NCBI GenBank assembly: GCA_002254845.1
Contig: NKPT01000015.1
Location: 1 to 59,540, forward strand
DNA from: Chloracidobacterium sp. CP2_5A
GTDB lineage: Bacteria > Acidobacteriota > Blastocatellia > Chloracidobacteriales > Chloracidobacteriaceae
Direction: 5' to 3'
DNA length: 59,540 nucleotides
In this document: one piece after another, positions 38,717 to 47,409 of the stretch
Layout: each line of letters opens with the position of its first letter
Position numbering within the stretch: the first letter of the stretch is position 1
Made by a program: the position numbers and the translations under genes
The notes under the pieces: generated by a model
What the model was told of the DNA's origin: nothing
Seen by the model: the letters and a program-made list of their open reading frames with translations, nothing else
The model's database searches: none

Positions 38717-39928
38717 ATGTCGAATCGTCCGCTCACGATGCTGTGTCTCGCCAGTTATGAAAAGGGCGCGGAGTTTATGCGCGAAGCCAAGCGTCAGGGG
38801 TGGCGCGTGTATCTCGTTACGTCCGAGAGCATCCGCGACGCTAACTGGCCGCGCGAAAGCCTGGACGACGTCTTTCTCATGCCTGACGACAACAAAAAAT
38901 GGCGTCTCAACGACGTGATTCTGGGGGTGAGCTACCTGGCCCGGACGCATCGGATTGACCGCATCGTGGCGCTTGACGACTTCGACGTGGAAATCGCGGC
39001 GGCGCTGCGCGAGCACCTGCGCGTTCCGGGCATGGGCGAGACGACCGGGCGCTACTTCCGCGACAAGCTTGCGATGCGGGCTAAGGCCCGCGAGCAGGGC
39101 GTGCCGGTCCCGCCGTTTACGCCGGTTTTTAACAATGAAGTCGTCAACGAGTATTTGGCCGAAGTGCCGGGACCGTGGCTGGTCAAGCCGCGCTCCGAGG
39201 CTTCCACCATTGGCATCAAGCGCATTTCGTCGCCGGACGAGGCGCGCGACATCCTTGAAACGCTTGGCGACCGCCGCTCCTATCACCTGCTTGAAAAGTT
39301 TATTCCGGGCGATGTCTATCACGTGGATTCGATTGTTTCGGAGCGGGAAGTCGTTTTCGCAGCCGTGAGCAAGTACGCCCGCCCGCCCATCGAGGTCATG
39401 CACGACGGCGATGTCTTTGCCACCCGCATCGTTGAGCATGACTCGGACGATGAGCGGAAGCTGCTCGAATTCAACCGACGGGTTTTGCAGGCGATGGGAT
39501 TGGTGCGCGGGGCATCGCATACGGAATTCATCAAGGCTCGCGAGGACGGAACGTTTTACTTCCTTGAAACTTCGGCGCGCGTTGGCGGGGCCAACATTGT
39601 TGAGCTAGTCGAGGCGGCGACGGGCGTCAATCTGTGGGCCGAATGGGCGAAGCTAGAATGCGCTGAGCCGCCTGAAAGCTACCGTCCGCCGCCGTCGCGC
39701 CGGGACTATGCGGGGTTGCTCATCTCGCTGGCGCGGCAGCAGCGCCCGGACACAAGCGCGTATGATGACCCAGAAGTCGTCTGGCGACTCAACAAGGATT
39801 TTCACGCCGGCCTCATCGTGCAATCCTCCAGCTATGACCGCGTCACGCATCTGCTGGATGACTACCTGGCGCGCTTTCGGGCGGATTTTTTCACGCGCCA
39901 GCCAGTGCCGGATCGTCCGACCTGCTGA
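38717..39928 (+). CDS. ATP-grasp ligase-like protein
   Basis: 403 residues with the carbamoyl-phosphate-synthase-like ATP-grasp layout. An N-terminal Rossmann-like part (TMLCLASYEKGAEFMREAKRQGW, RIVALDDFDVEIAAAL) precedes FRDKLAMRAKAREQGVPVPPF, GPWLVKPRSEASTIGIKRI, YHLLEKFIPGDVYHVDSIV and FYFLETSARVGGANIVELVEAATG, where the Glu and Asn/Arg bind Mg-ATP. Relatives ligate carboxylates to amines in peptide-like or amino-acid pathways. GGGAG precedes ATG 38717. The immediately preceding phosphotransferase gene suggests the two act on one metabolite, but no pathway can be named. Confidence 0.85.
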   Translation: MSNRPLTMLCLASYEKGAEFMREAKRQGWRVYLVTSESIRDANWPRESLDDVFLMPDDNKKWRLNDVILGVSYLARTHRIDRIVALDDFDVEIAAALREHLRVPGMGETTGRYFRDKLAMRAKAREQGVPVPPFTPVFNNEVVNEYLAEVPGPWLVKPRSEASTIGIKRISSPDEARDILETLGDRRSYHLLEKFIPGDVYHVDSIVSEREVVFAAVSKYARPPIEVMHDGDVFATRIVEHDSDDERKLLEFNRRVLQAMGLVRGASHTEFIKAREDGTFYFLETSARVGGANIVELVEAATGVNLWAEWAKLECAEPPESYRPPPSRRDYAGLLISLARQQRPDTSAYDDPEVVWRLNKDFHAGLIVQSSSYDRVTHLLDDYLARFRADFFTRQPVPDRPTC

Positions 39929-40133
39929 GCTGAGGCGCTTCCCGCCGCAAGCCAGTCGCGGTTGACCAGGGATGGCTCGCCGGCGCCGTTCCGGCGGCGG
40001 ATGCCGCCGCGGCTGGCGTAGGCCCGAGACTGCCCGGCGGCGGTATCGAAACGTCGGTGACGATGCGCCAGGCGATACGAAAGCGGAGCGCTAGGCCAGC
40101 CTCGCCAGCCAAGGCCGGAAGCCGGCCGCCGCG

Positions 40134-41027
40134 CTACACCGGCAGATACTTCCCAATGATAGCGGCCAGTCGGCGGCGAGTTTCAGGAAAGACCAGGTCC
40201 GAGCGGGTCATAATCGCGTTTTTGAGCGCCGAGGCGTAGGGCGAGCGCGGGTCGGCGGCGGCCAGTCGGCGTAGCGCGCCGCGCACGATGCGTTGCGCCG
40301 TGGAGACGTTGCGGTTCAGGAAATCAATGACCATTTCCACCGTGACATCCGCGTGACCTTCGTGCCAGCAGTCGTAATCCGTCACCATGGCCAGCGTGGC
40401 GTAGCTCATTTCGGCTTCGCGGGCGAGCCTGGCTTCCTGCAAGTTCGTCATGCCGATCACCGACATGCCCCACTGCCGGTAAACATTCGATTCCGCGCGA
40501 GTCGAGAATGCCGGCCCCTCCATGCACAGGTACGTCCCGCCCCGGTGAACCCGGACGTTTTCCAGCTCGCGAGCGGCCGCTTCAAGCGTGTCGCACAACA
40601 GCGGACACACCGGGTCGGCAAAGGTCACGTGCGCCACGATGCCGTCCCCAAAGAAGGTGGATTCCGCGGTGCGCCCGCGCGTCCAGTCAAAAAACTGGTC
40701 GGGAATGACGACATCGAGCGGCTTGAGTTCCTCTTTGAGCGAGCCGACGGCGGAAATCGAGATGATAAACTCGACGCCCAGCATTTTAAGGGCGTAGATA
40801 TTCGCTCGAAAGGGCAGTTCCGACGGTAGCAACAGATGTCCGCGCCCGTGGCGCGGCAGAAAGGCCATCGGCACGCCGTCGAGCCGGCCAGTGATGATGG
40901 CATCCGAAGGTTTCCCAAACGGCGTATCGAGGAATAACTCTTCCGTTCCCTCGAAGGCTTCCATGCGATAGAAACCGCTGCCGCCGATGACGGCATGCTT
41001 GATGGGCGATGAAGGTAACATGGTCAT
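40134..41027 (-). CDS. mtnP: S-methyl-5'-thioadenosine phosphorylase
   Basis: 297 residues in the purine nucleoside phosphorylase family, MTAP branch. Motifs are AVIGGSGFYRME, PRHGRGHLLLPSELPFRANIYALK, CMEGPAFSTRAES, VIGMTNLQEARLAREAEMSYATLAMVTDYDCWHEGHADVTVE. The DYDCW sequence with its Asp residues is the adenine-specific feature of MTAP. It cleaves methylthioadenosine with phosphate in methionine salvage. Starts at complement 41027 (MTMLPSS) and 41021 (MLPSS) are both possible. The 5' end overlaps the 5' end of a divergent gene at 41020, so one of the two starts may need revision. Confidence 0.92.
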   Translation of the reverse strand: MTMLPSSPIKHAVIGGSGFYRMEAFEGTEELFLDTPFGKPSDAIITGRLDGVPMAFLPRHGRGHLLLPSELPFRANIYALKMLGVEFIISISAVGSLKEELKPLDVVIPDQFFDWTRGRTAESTFFGDGIVAHVTFADPVCPLLCDTLEAAARELENVRVHRGGTYLCMEGPAFSTRAESNVYRQWGMSVIGMTNLQEARLAREAEMSYATLAMVTDYDCWHEGHADVTVEMVIDFLNRNVSTAQRIVRGALRRLAAADPRSPYASALKNAIMTRSDLVFPETRRRLAAIIGKYLPV

Positions 41028-42063
41028 ACGGGCGTTTTCGCACTCCGAACTGAAATCGCTAGGCGAGTCATACGATACCATTCAGCGCGACGGCACCGAA
41101 GCCGGTTCATCCGTTCTGACAGGCGGTCCCGGTCAAGGCGTCGGGCCGGCGACGTGGCATGCGCTGGATTGGCGCATCGCGTATCTGGCGCGGGCGAGCG
41201 GGTTGCTTCAGGGGGACTTTACCCTTGCGCCGGACGACGGCGCGGACGCGGGCGTTGGTCATCAAGCCGCCGCGCCGGATGACGTGAACCGGTGGCCGGC
41301 GCGCTTCCTAACGGCCGTCGCGCAGGAAAGCGATGCGGAGTTTGTTCGTCGCTACGCGGCGACCTTCAGGCTTGATCCGCAAGCGACGCTACCGCAGGTT
41401 GGGTTGTTCGACCGCTTGGCGGAGGTCCCGTCGCTAGCGGCTTATGACGGCGCGCTGGGCCGGTGGCTGGACGCCGCGGACATCATCCACATTGGCGATC
41501 TGATGGCCGTGCTGCGTCAAAAGGGCGGGACGCCGCTTTTTTTGACGATGGCGGATGTGCATCCGTCCCTGGCGGTCTCGCGCTGGTGTCTGGCGCTGGA
41601 CGCCAGTCAGCGCGAACGGTTTGAGCCATTCCTGCGACTGCTGCGCGCGTTGGGCAGCGAGGATTTCGACCCGCTCGCTATGCAGTGTCGGGTTCTGGAG
41701 CTGCGCGAGCGGTTGCGCGAGGCGCAGCTTGAGGCGGAGCGGGCGATGGCTGCCCAAGCAAGCGAGTTTGAGCAGCGCTTACAGGCGGCGCTTCAGAAAA
41801 AGGACCAGTCAGTAGCCGATGTGTGGCGAGCGAAGGATGCCGCGCTGGCCGAGTTGGGGGCGCGGCTGACCGAGCGCGAGCAGGCGCTCCAGGCCAAAAG
41901 CGGCGAGACGTTACGCATGCAACAGCAGTTGGCGGAGCTACAGTATCAGCTTGACGCGGCGTCCGCGGAGCGCCGCCAGCTGAGGACGCAACTCCAGAAC
42001 GTCCTGGGCTCGCGCTCCTGGCGGATAACGGCGCCGCTTCGCCGCCTGCTTGGCGGCCGATGA
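41020..42063 (+). CDS. Coiled-coil protein with C-terminal SRSWRITAPLR motif
   Basis: 347 residues from ATG 41020 (GAAGG 4 nt upstream). The N-terminal region is unfamiliar. Residues about 220-320 are strongly helical and coiled-coil-like, rich in Glu, Gln, Ala and Leu (ERLREAQLEAERAMAAQASE). The final block, LGSRSWRITAPLRRLLGG, recurs at the end of coiled-coil segments in glycosyltransferases and other surface-polysaccharide proteins. That, with the UPF0104 membrane gene 107 bp behind, hints at envelope polysaccharide work. No catalytic domain is recognised, and the start is uncertain because it overlaps mtnP. Confidence 0.6.
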   Translation: MVIRAFSHSELKSLGESYDTIQRDGTEAGSSVLTGGPGQGVGPATWHALDWRIAYLARASGLLQGDFTLAPDDGADAGVGHQAAAPDDVNRWPARFLTAVAQESDAEFVRRYAATFRLDPQATLPQVGLFDRLAEVPSLAAYDGALGRWLDAADIIHIGDLMAVLRQKGGTPLFLTMADVHPSLAVSRWCLALDASQRERFEPFLRLLRALGSEDFDPLAMQCRVLELRERLREAQLEAERAMAAQASEFEQRLQAALQKKDQSVADVWRAKDAALAELGARLTEREQALQAKSGETLRMQQQLAELQYQLDAASAERRQLRTQLQNVLGSRSWRITAPLRRLLGGR

Positions 42064-42170
42064 CGCCGCGCTTTCCAGCGCGCCTTCGCCTTGACGCTTT
42101 TTGGTTTTGCCGAGGGCGGCGACCCTCCGCAAGCGCGCCGGGCGGGGAATGCGCAAAAGGGCTTTCGCGC

Positions 42171-43088
42171 ATGAACTTCCATTCCTGGCGACGGCGCGGC
42201 GCGTTTTTCTACCTCAAGCTTCTTTTGTTGGGGGCGCTGGTCTTCGCGCTTGCGTACTCGGGCAAGGGCGCCAGCGCCATCGCCGCGTTTGCGCAGGCCA
42301 ACTTGGCTTGCTTGGCGGTGGCCCTGCCGTGTGGCCTGCTGATGCTGGCGATTCGCGTTTACAAGTGGCGACTGTTGCTGCTGCGCGTATCGGAAGCGGT
42401 GACGTTTGGCGAGGCGTGGCGCTCGGTGATGGGCGGCATGGCGTTTGGCCTTTTCACGCCCGGCCGGGTTGGCGAGCTGAGCCGCGCCATGTTCTTGCCG
42501 GATGCGCTGCGCCTGCCCGCGGGCGGATTGTTTGTGATTGATCGGGCGTGCGACTTGCTTTCGATTTTGGTCGTCGGGCTGGCGGGCGCGGCGAGCGTTC
42601 TTCCTGGGGCCGCGAAGCTCTGGCTGGCGGCGGCGGCGATTGGGTTGGGAAGCGGCGCGCTACTCTTGCCGCGACTCGCGCCCGCGCTGCCCGGCTTGTT
42701 GAGCTTCTCGGAAAAGCCGCGCCATCTGGCGGAGCAGTTCGTCGCGGGGGCGCGCCTGCTGCGCCCGCGCGATGTGGGCGCGAATTTTCTTTTGGCGCTG
42801 GCGCTGATGGGTCTCAATGTCGTGTCGCTTTACGTCTTGGTGCTCGCTTTCGAGCCAGTGACTTTTGAGGCGGCGCTCTTCTGCTTGCCGCTCATTTTGC
42901 TGACGATCCTGGCGCCGCTGACGCCGGCCGGGCTGGGCGTCCGCGAAGGCGCGGCCGTGTTGCTGTTCCAGCGGTTTGGCGTCGGGCTGGAGGCGGCCGT
43001 CAACGCGACGCTGCTGCTGCACGTCATCAACACGCTAGCGCCTGGCGTCTATGGACTCTTCGCGGCGCGGCGACCTGATCCAAGCTAG
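42171..43088 (+). CDS. UPF0104/AglD-like membrane protein (PF03706)
   Basis: 305 residues with about eight membrane helices. Characteristic family segments are RVYKWRLLLLRVSEAVTFGEAWRSVMGGMAFGLFTPGRVGELSRAMFL and LTPAGLGVREGAAVLLFQRFGVG, matching the lysylphosphatidylglycerol synthase transmembrane region family. Stand-alone members are thought to act in lipid or isoprenoid-linked sugar transfer (flippase-like), not in aminoacyl transfer. ATG 42171 (MNFHSWRRRG) begins shortly before the first helix; the frame upstream is unconserved. It lies downstream of the coiled-coil gene and may be cotranscribed with it. Confidence 0.82.
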   Translation: MNFHSWRRRGAFFYLKLLLLGALVFALAYSGKGASAIAAFAQANLACLAVALPCGLLMLAIRVYKWRLLLLRVSEAVTFGEAWRSVMGGMAFGLFTPGRVGELSRAMFLPDALRLPAGGLFVIDRACDLLSILVVGLAGAASVLPGAAKLWLAAAAIGLGSGALLLPRLAPALPGLLSFSEKPRHLAEQFVAGARLLRPRDVGANFLLALALMGLNVVSLYVLVLAFEPVTFEAALFCLPLILLTILAPLTPAGLGVREGAAVLLFQRFGVGLEAAVNATLLLHVINTLAPGVYGLFAARRPDPS

Positions 43089-43222
43089 CCCGCTTTCCGC
43101 AAGGGCTTGGCGGTAACGTTTTTCGGTCGCCGCGGAACGCTGTCGCTCCCGACCGCCAGTCTTGTCTGGCTGGCGCGCCGGGCGTAACGTTCATTCATTT
43201 TGGGTGAAAGGATGTTCAAGCT

Positions 43223-44734
43223 ATGTCCGCTCCGCATACGGCAGCATCGTCGGCGACGACGGACGCTGTCCCAACCTACCGAATGCTCATTGACGGGCAG
43301 CTTGTCGCTGCCGAGGGCGACCGGGTTTTCCACACGCTGTCTCCGGCCGACGGGCAGCCGCTGGCGGCCGTTCCGCATGCCTCGATTGCCGACGCCGAGC
43401 GCGCCGTACAGGCTGCGCGGGCGGCGTTTGAACTCGGCACGTGGCGCAATGCCGATGGCTTGATGCGCGCGAAAGTCCTCAATCGCATCGCTGATTTGCT
43501 CGAAGCCAATCTGGAGGAGTTCGCGCGGCTGGAGGCGAGCGATCAGGGCAAGCCGGCCGGCTACGCCCGGGCGCTCGAAATGCCGGCCGTGATCGATACG
43601 TTTCGCCATTTCGCAGGCTGGGCCGACAAAATCTACGGGGAAACCATCCCTGTGCCGGCCGCCGGTCTGGATTTCACGCTCCGCGAGCCGGTTGGCGTTT
43701 GCGTGGGCTTTGCGCCGAACAACTATCCGCTGGCGCTGGCGGCCTTCAAAATCGCGCCGGCGCTCGCGGCGGGGAACAGCTTGGTGCTCAAGCCCTCGCC
43801 CGCGACGCCCCTCACGGCGCTGAAGCTGGGCGAGCTGTGCGTGGCGGCCGGGCTGCCGGATGGCGTTCTCAACATCATTACCGAGCCGGGACACGAAGCG
43901 GCGGCCTACCTGCTAGAGCATCCGGAAGTGGACCTGATTTCGCTCACCGGCGGGACGGAGACCGGCAAGCTGGTCAGCCGGGCCGCCGCCGGGACGCTCA
44001 AGCGCGTCCTGCTCGAGCTGGGCGGCAAATCGCCCTTCATCATCTGCCCGGACGCCGACCTCGACTTGGCTGTGACCGGCGCGCTGATGGGGACGTTTTA
44101 CAACTCCGGGCAGACCTGCACGGCGAGCGCGCGGCTGTTCGTTCACCGCGCCGTCTATGACGAGTTTCTCGACCGCTTCGCGGCGGAAGCCGACCGGCTG
44201 ATCGTCGGGCATCCGCTGGACGAAGCCACGAACAATGGTCCGCTTGTGACGCGCGCGCAGTATGAAAAGGCGTTGAGCTACGTCGAGCTGGGGCAGGCGG
44301 AAGGCGCGCGATTAGTCGCGGGCGGCGCTCGCCCGGCGGAGCTGCCGGAAGCTGGCAACTACCTGCGCCCAACGATTTTCGCCGACGCGCGCAACGACAT
44401 GCGAATCGCCCGCGAGGAAATCTTTGGCCCGGTCGCGTCAGTCATCCCGTTTGACGATGAGGATGAAGCTATCGCGCAGGCGAATGACTCGGTTTATGGG
44501 CTGGCGGCATCGGTCTGGACGCGCGACATCAAGCGCGGGCTGAGCCTGATGAAATCGCTGCGCGTCGGACAGGTCTGGATCAATAACCACAACATCTTTT
44601 TCCCGCACGCGCCGTTTGGGGGCTACAAGCAGAGCGGGAACGCGCGCGAGGGGGGCGCGGAGGCGCTGCGCCACTACACGCAGGTCAAGAATGTGTATGT
44701 CGAGCTGGGCGATGTGTTGATGAGCCCGTTCTGA
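43223..44734 (+). CDS. NAD(P)-dependent aldehyde dehydrogenase
   Basis: A 503-residue ALDH-fold enzyme oxidising an aldehyde to its acid. Conserved elements are PVGVCVGFAPNNYPLALAAFKIAPALAAGN, FTGSTE-type LTGGTETGKLV, LELGGKSPFIICPDAD with catalytic Glu265, NSGQTCTASARLFVHR with nucleophile Cys299 and EEIFGPVASVIPFDDEDEAI. The pattern is closest to betaine-aldehyde or aminobutyraldehyde-type dehydrogenases, but substrate choice cannot be read. The preceding 134-bp gap contains TAACGTT twice. A strong terminator follows at 44762. The gene appears to form a single-gene unit. Confidence 0.92.
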   Translation: MSAPHTAASSATTDAVPTYRMLIDGQLVAAEGDRVFHTLSPADGQPLAAVPHASIADAERAVQAARAAFELGTWRNADGLMRAKVLNRIADLLEANLEEFARLEASDQGKPAGYARALEMPAVIDTFRHFAGWADKIYGETIPVPAAGLDFTLREPVGVCVGFAPNNYPLALAAFKIAPALAAGNSLVLKPSPATPLTALKLGELCVAAGLPDGVLNIITEPGHEAAAYLLEHPEVDLISLTGGTETGKLVSRAAAGTLKRVLLELGGKSPFIICPDADLDLAVTGALMGTFYNSGQTCTASARLFVHRAVYDEFLDRFAAEADRLIVGHPLDEATNNGPLVTRAQYEKALSYVELGQAEGARLVAGGARPAELPEAGNYLRPTIFADARNDMRIAREEIFGPVASVIPFDDEDEAIAQANDSVYGLAASVWTRDIKRGLSLMKSLRVGQVWINNHNIFFPHAPFGGYKQSGNAREGGAEALRHYTQVKNVYVELGDVLMSPF

Positions 44735-44761
44735 GCGGCGCGCCCGAGCCCGGCGACTCGG

Positions 44762-44801
44762 AAAAGCGCGCGCCGCTGGCTAGGGCGCCGCGCGCTTTTT
44801 T
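44762..44801 (+). terminator. Intrinsic terminator after the aldehyde dehydrogenase
   Basis: AAAAGCGCGCG (44762-44772) pairs with a CGCGCGCTTTT arm ending about 44799, followed by more T. It lies between convergent genes, and the A-run on the other side lets it act in both directions. Confidence 0.8.
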
Positions 44802-44824
44802 CGCGGGCTGGAAAAAGGCGCGGC

Positions 44825-45256
44825 TTACGCGGTCGGATCGTCGTCAGGCAGGATGATTTCATCCACGTCGCTGAATGGGTCCGCCAGGGCATGGCGCTTG
44901 AGGTCCGCGAGCGAAACGACTTCCAGCGCGTTTTCATGGGTGGCTTCCAGAATGACCGGCGGGGCGACGCCGGCGTCGAGGGCTTCCTTCCAGCGAGAAA
45001 CGCATAGACACCACTGGTCGCCGGGCTTGAGACCCGGAAACCGATACTGCGGCGCCGGCGTGGAGAGATCATTGCCGCGCGACCTTGTGAAGGCGAGGAA
45101 TTCGGCTGTCATCTGCGCGCAAACGACGTGCGTGCCGAGGTCGTCGGGTCCGGTCTCGCACTTGCCGGTTCGGTAAAAGCCGGTCATCGGCGAGGTGCAG
45201 CAAATTTCGAGCGGTCCGCCAAGGACGTTGCGGGGCGCTTTCTCGGTTTGGGACAT
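44825..45256 (-). CDS. DUF2237 family protein
   Basis: 143 residues with the DUF2237 (COG3651) pattern: NVLGGPLEICCTSPMTGFYRTGKCETGPDDLGTHVVCAQMTAEFLAF, then GDQWCLCVSRWKEAL and a mid-length VVLEATHENALEVVSL block. This small cytosolic family has many conserved Cys and no assigned function. It is divergent from a small unknown gene and shares a terminator with the aldehyde dehydrogenase. Confidence 0.88.
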   Translation of the reverse strand: MSQTEKAPRNVLGGPLEICCTSPMTGFYRTGKCETGPDDLGTHVVCAQMTAEFLAFTRSRGNDLSTPAPQYRFPGLKPGDQWCLCVSRWKEALDAGVAPPVILEATHENALEVVSLADLKRHALADPFSDVDEIILPDDDPTA

Positions 45257-45390
45257 GCGCGTGACCTCAGGTGAAGAAGTCTGAAATGATGGGCGTCACG
45301 ATGGCGAATTCTTGGGCGAGCCGCGAGCTTCCGTCAAGTTGACCGCTCGCCCGGCTTCCGCTGTCAAGCCAAGGCTGTCGGGGTCGCTTT

Positions 45391-45750
45391 ATGTCTAGCT
45401 CAATTTTTGAATACACGGCGCTCGTCTCGCCGATCATGCCTAACGAAGCCGCGCAGCTCGCCAAAAACTTCGCCTGCGCCGATCCGAATCAAAGGACCTT
45501 CATCGGGCTGCCGCCCTCGATCAAGGATGCGCATGGGTTGCCTTCGGCGACCTGCATTGCGTTGACGATCGAGGCTGACGACGCGGCGCGGCATCTGACG
45601 GCCTATGTCGCCGGCGGGCGCGGCGGGCTGCTGCGGCTTTCCACTGACTTGATGGACGCCCTGCGGCTCGCGCCAAACGCGCGGGCGACGGTGCGCTTGC
45701 TGGCGCGGGACGGCGACCAGCCGCGCCTGGAGCTCCGCGCGGCAAGCTGA
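45391..45750 (+). CDS. Small hypothetical protein
   Basis: 119 residues, MSSSIFEYTALVSPIMPNEA...RLELRAAS. The text reads like a genuine small soluble protein (mixed strands and helices, few Arg/Pro runs), but I recognise no family. ATG 45391 lies 134 bp from the divergent DUF2237 gene; no strong ribosome-binding site is seen. Confidence 0.5.
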   Translation: MSSSIFEYTALVSPIMPNEAAQLAKNFACADPNQRTFIGLPPSIKDAHGLPSATCIALTIEADDAARHLTAYVAGGRGGLLRLSTDLMDALRLAPNARATVRLLARDGDQPRLELRAAS

Positions 45751-45804
45751 AGTCGCTGCGCGAAAGCGTGGCGTCGCCAGCCCCGCCGCTCGCCCGCCGC
45801 TAAG

Positions 45805-46128
45805 TCAGCTGACCCAAGCGCGGAGCGCCACGCAAAACCTCTCGTACCCGACTGTGTCCAGCAGCCGAAACGCCCGCTCGCTTTCGCCAAGGATGCCGAC
45901 AACCAACGGCGCAAGGGCGTGAAACCGGGGCGAGCTTTGGTCGGGCCCGCGCTGAATGAGGTCGAGCGTCCCCGCCCAGTCGGGCGTCGTGACGATGTAG
46001 CGCGTGACGAGCGCATCCATCCAGAAGGCGCGCGTGACGGCTGCCTGCGCTACGCCCGGAATGTAGCGCAGGGTGAAAAAAACGCGGCGCCAGGTCTGCG
46101 CGCGCAATGGGGAGACTTTCGCTCGCAA
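45805..46128 (-). CDS. Hypothetical protein
   Basis: 107 residues, MRAKVSPLRAQTWRRVFFTLRYIPGV...FCVALRAWVS. The composition (LRYIPGVAQAAVTRAFWMDALVTRYIVTTPDW) is protein-like and contains possible hydrophobic helices. No family is recognised. It lies 73 bp downstream of the GT87-like gene on the same strand and may be cotranscribed with it. The start is uncertain. Confidence 0.45.
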   Translation of the reverse strand: MRAKVSPLRAQTWRRVFFTLRYIPGVAQAAVTRAFWMDALVTRYIVTTPDWAGTLDLIQRGPDQSSPRFHALAPLVVGILGESERAFRLLDTVGYERFCVALRAWVS

Positions 46129-46201
46129 GCGGCGTAAGCGCGGATGCCTGGCTTGCCTGACATATCTTCGAACTCGAAGCGATGCCGCTCGCCACAGGCG
46201 C

Positions 46202-47404
46202 TCAGCACGGGCGCTCAGCCTCGCCGTCGCGGGCGTCCGATTTTGGAGGCTGTCTCGGAGGTTGAAGCAGCGTCAGCATAATCGCCAAGCCCGCGCCGGT
46301 AAAGAGCGACCACGCCTCAACCTGAGCGCGTAGCCTCTCCGGGACTATCTGAAAGCTCGACCACGCGCAAACTGCCAGCGCCAGGACGCTTGCGCGAGCC
46401 AGTCGGCGATGGGCCTGAGCGCTAAGCGCCACCGCGACGGGAAGCGCCAGCAGCGCGAAGTGCGCGACCCAGCTCAGCTTCGCCCCTAAAACGCACCAGG
46501 CGTTTGCCGCCGCTGCCGCTTGGCGCGCGGCTGACCCGACCGCCCGGCGCGCGCGATGGCCCGCGTAGAAAAGCCACGCCGCCCCAAGCAGCGCCAGCAG
46601 CCAGTAAGGCAGCCCCGATCCGCCAAGCCACTGGCGGGCGCGCAGCAGCGCGCCATAAAGCGACTGGTTGCTTGGCGTGGCGAAATCAAAGCGCCAGCCC
46701 TGAATGATGATCTCCTGACACCAGCTTTGGATGATGGGCCGCCGGCTCGCGCCCAGCAGGGCGAAGGACAGCCAGTTGAGCAGTAGCGTCCAGGCGGCGT
46801 GCCAAGCGAGCAATCGCCAAGCGCGGCGCCCGATGAAATAAGGCAAAAGCAGAATTGGCGACAGCTTGACGCTCGTCGCCAGCGCGAGCGCGAGTCCGCC
46901 CAGCGCGCTGCGCCGCCGCTCGGCGTCCGCCAGCAGGGCGAACGCGACGGCGGCGGCGATCCAGAGATTGACTTGTCCCAGCAAAAAGTTACCGCCAAGG
47001 ATTGGCGCCAGCGCCAGCCGCCAGAGCCACGCCGGCGCTTCCCCGCGATGCGGCTCTGAGTCCAGGACTTGCCGCGCCATTCGCCATAGCCAAAGCGTGG
47101 CGACGACATTGCCGACCGCCCAGGCGCCCGCGGCGACCGGCAGCGGCAGCAACGCCAGGGGCGCCAGAAGCTGGGCGAACAGCGGCGGGTAAAGGTAGGG
47201 CGTCGCCGCCCGCATCGCGATGTCATACGGATTGCCCGTGAGCATCGCTTGTCGAGCGGCAGCGTAAAAGACGGTGAAGTCGTTGCCGTAAGCTTCCGGC
47301 GTGACGCCGCTGCGCGCCGCGCTGACGCTACACAGCGCAAGCGCGCCGCCCCAAACGCATACTTGGCGGATGAGCGGCGACCGAGTCAGGGCGGACGCGG
47401 GCAA
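46202..47404 (-). CDS. GT87-type mannosyltransferase-like membrane protein
   Basis: 400 residues with roughly ten membrane helices. NDFTVFYAAARQAMLTGNPYDI early in the protein, with its Asp, and ATPYLYPPLFAQLLAPLALLP match the PF09594 family of polyprenyl-phosphate-mannose-dependent glycosyltransferases. GQVNLWIAAAVAFALLA and TSVKLSPILLLPYFIGRR are later conserved blocks. These enzymes add mannose from the outside to glycolipids. The acceptor is unknown. It lies 5 bp downstream of a Spy-like gene on the same strand, so they are likely cotranscribed. Confidence 0.78.
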   Translation of the reverse strand: MPASALTRSPLIRQVCVWGGALALCSVSAARSGVTPEAYGNDFTVFYAAARQAMLTGNPYDIAMRAATPYLYPPLFAQLLAPLALLPLPVAAGAWAVGNVVATLWLWRMARQVLDSEPHRGEAPAWLWRLALAPILGGNFLLGQVNLWIAAAVAFALLADAERRRSALGGLALALATSVKLSPILLLPYFIGRRAWRLLAWHAAWTLLLNWLSFALLGASRRPIIQSWCQEIIIQGWRFDFATPSNQSLYGALLRARQWLGGSGLPYWLLALLGAAWLFYAGHRARRAVGSAARQAAAAANAWCVLGAKLSWVAHFALLALPVAVALSAQAHRRLARASVLALAVCAWSSFQIVPERLRAQVEAWSLFTGAGLAIMLTLLQPPRQPPKSDARDGEAERPC

Positions 47405-47409
47405 GGCGC

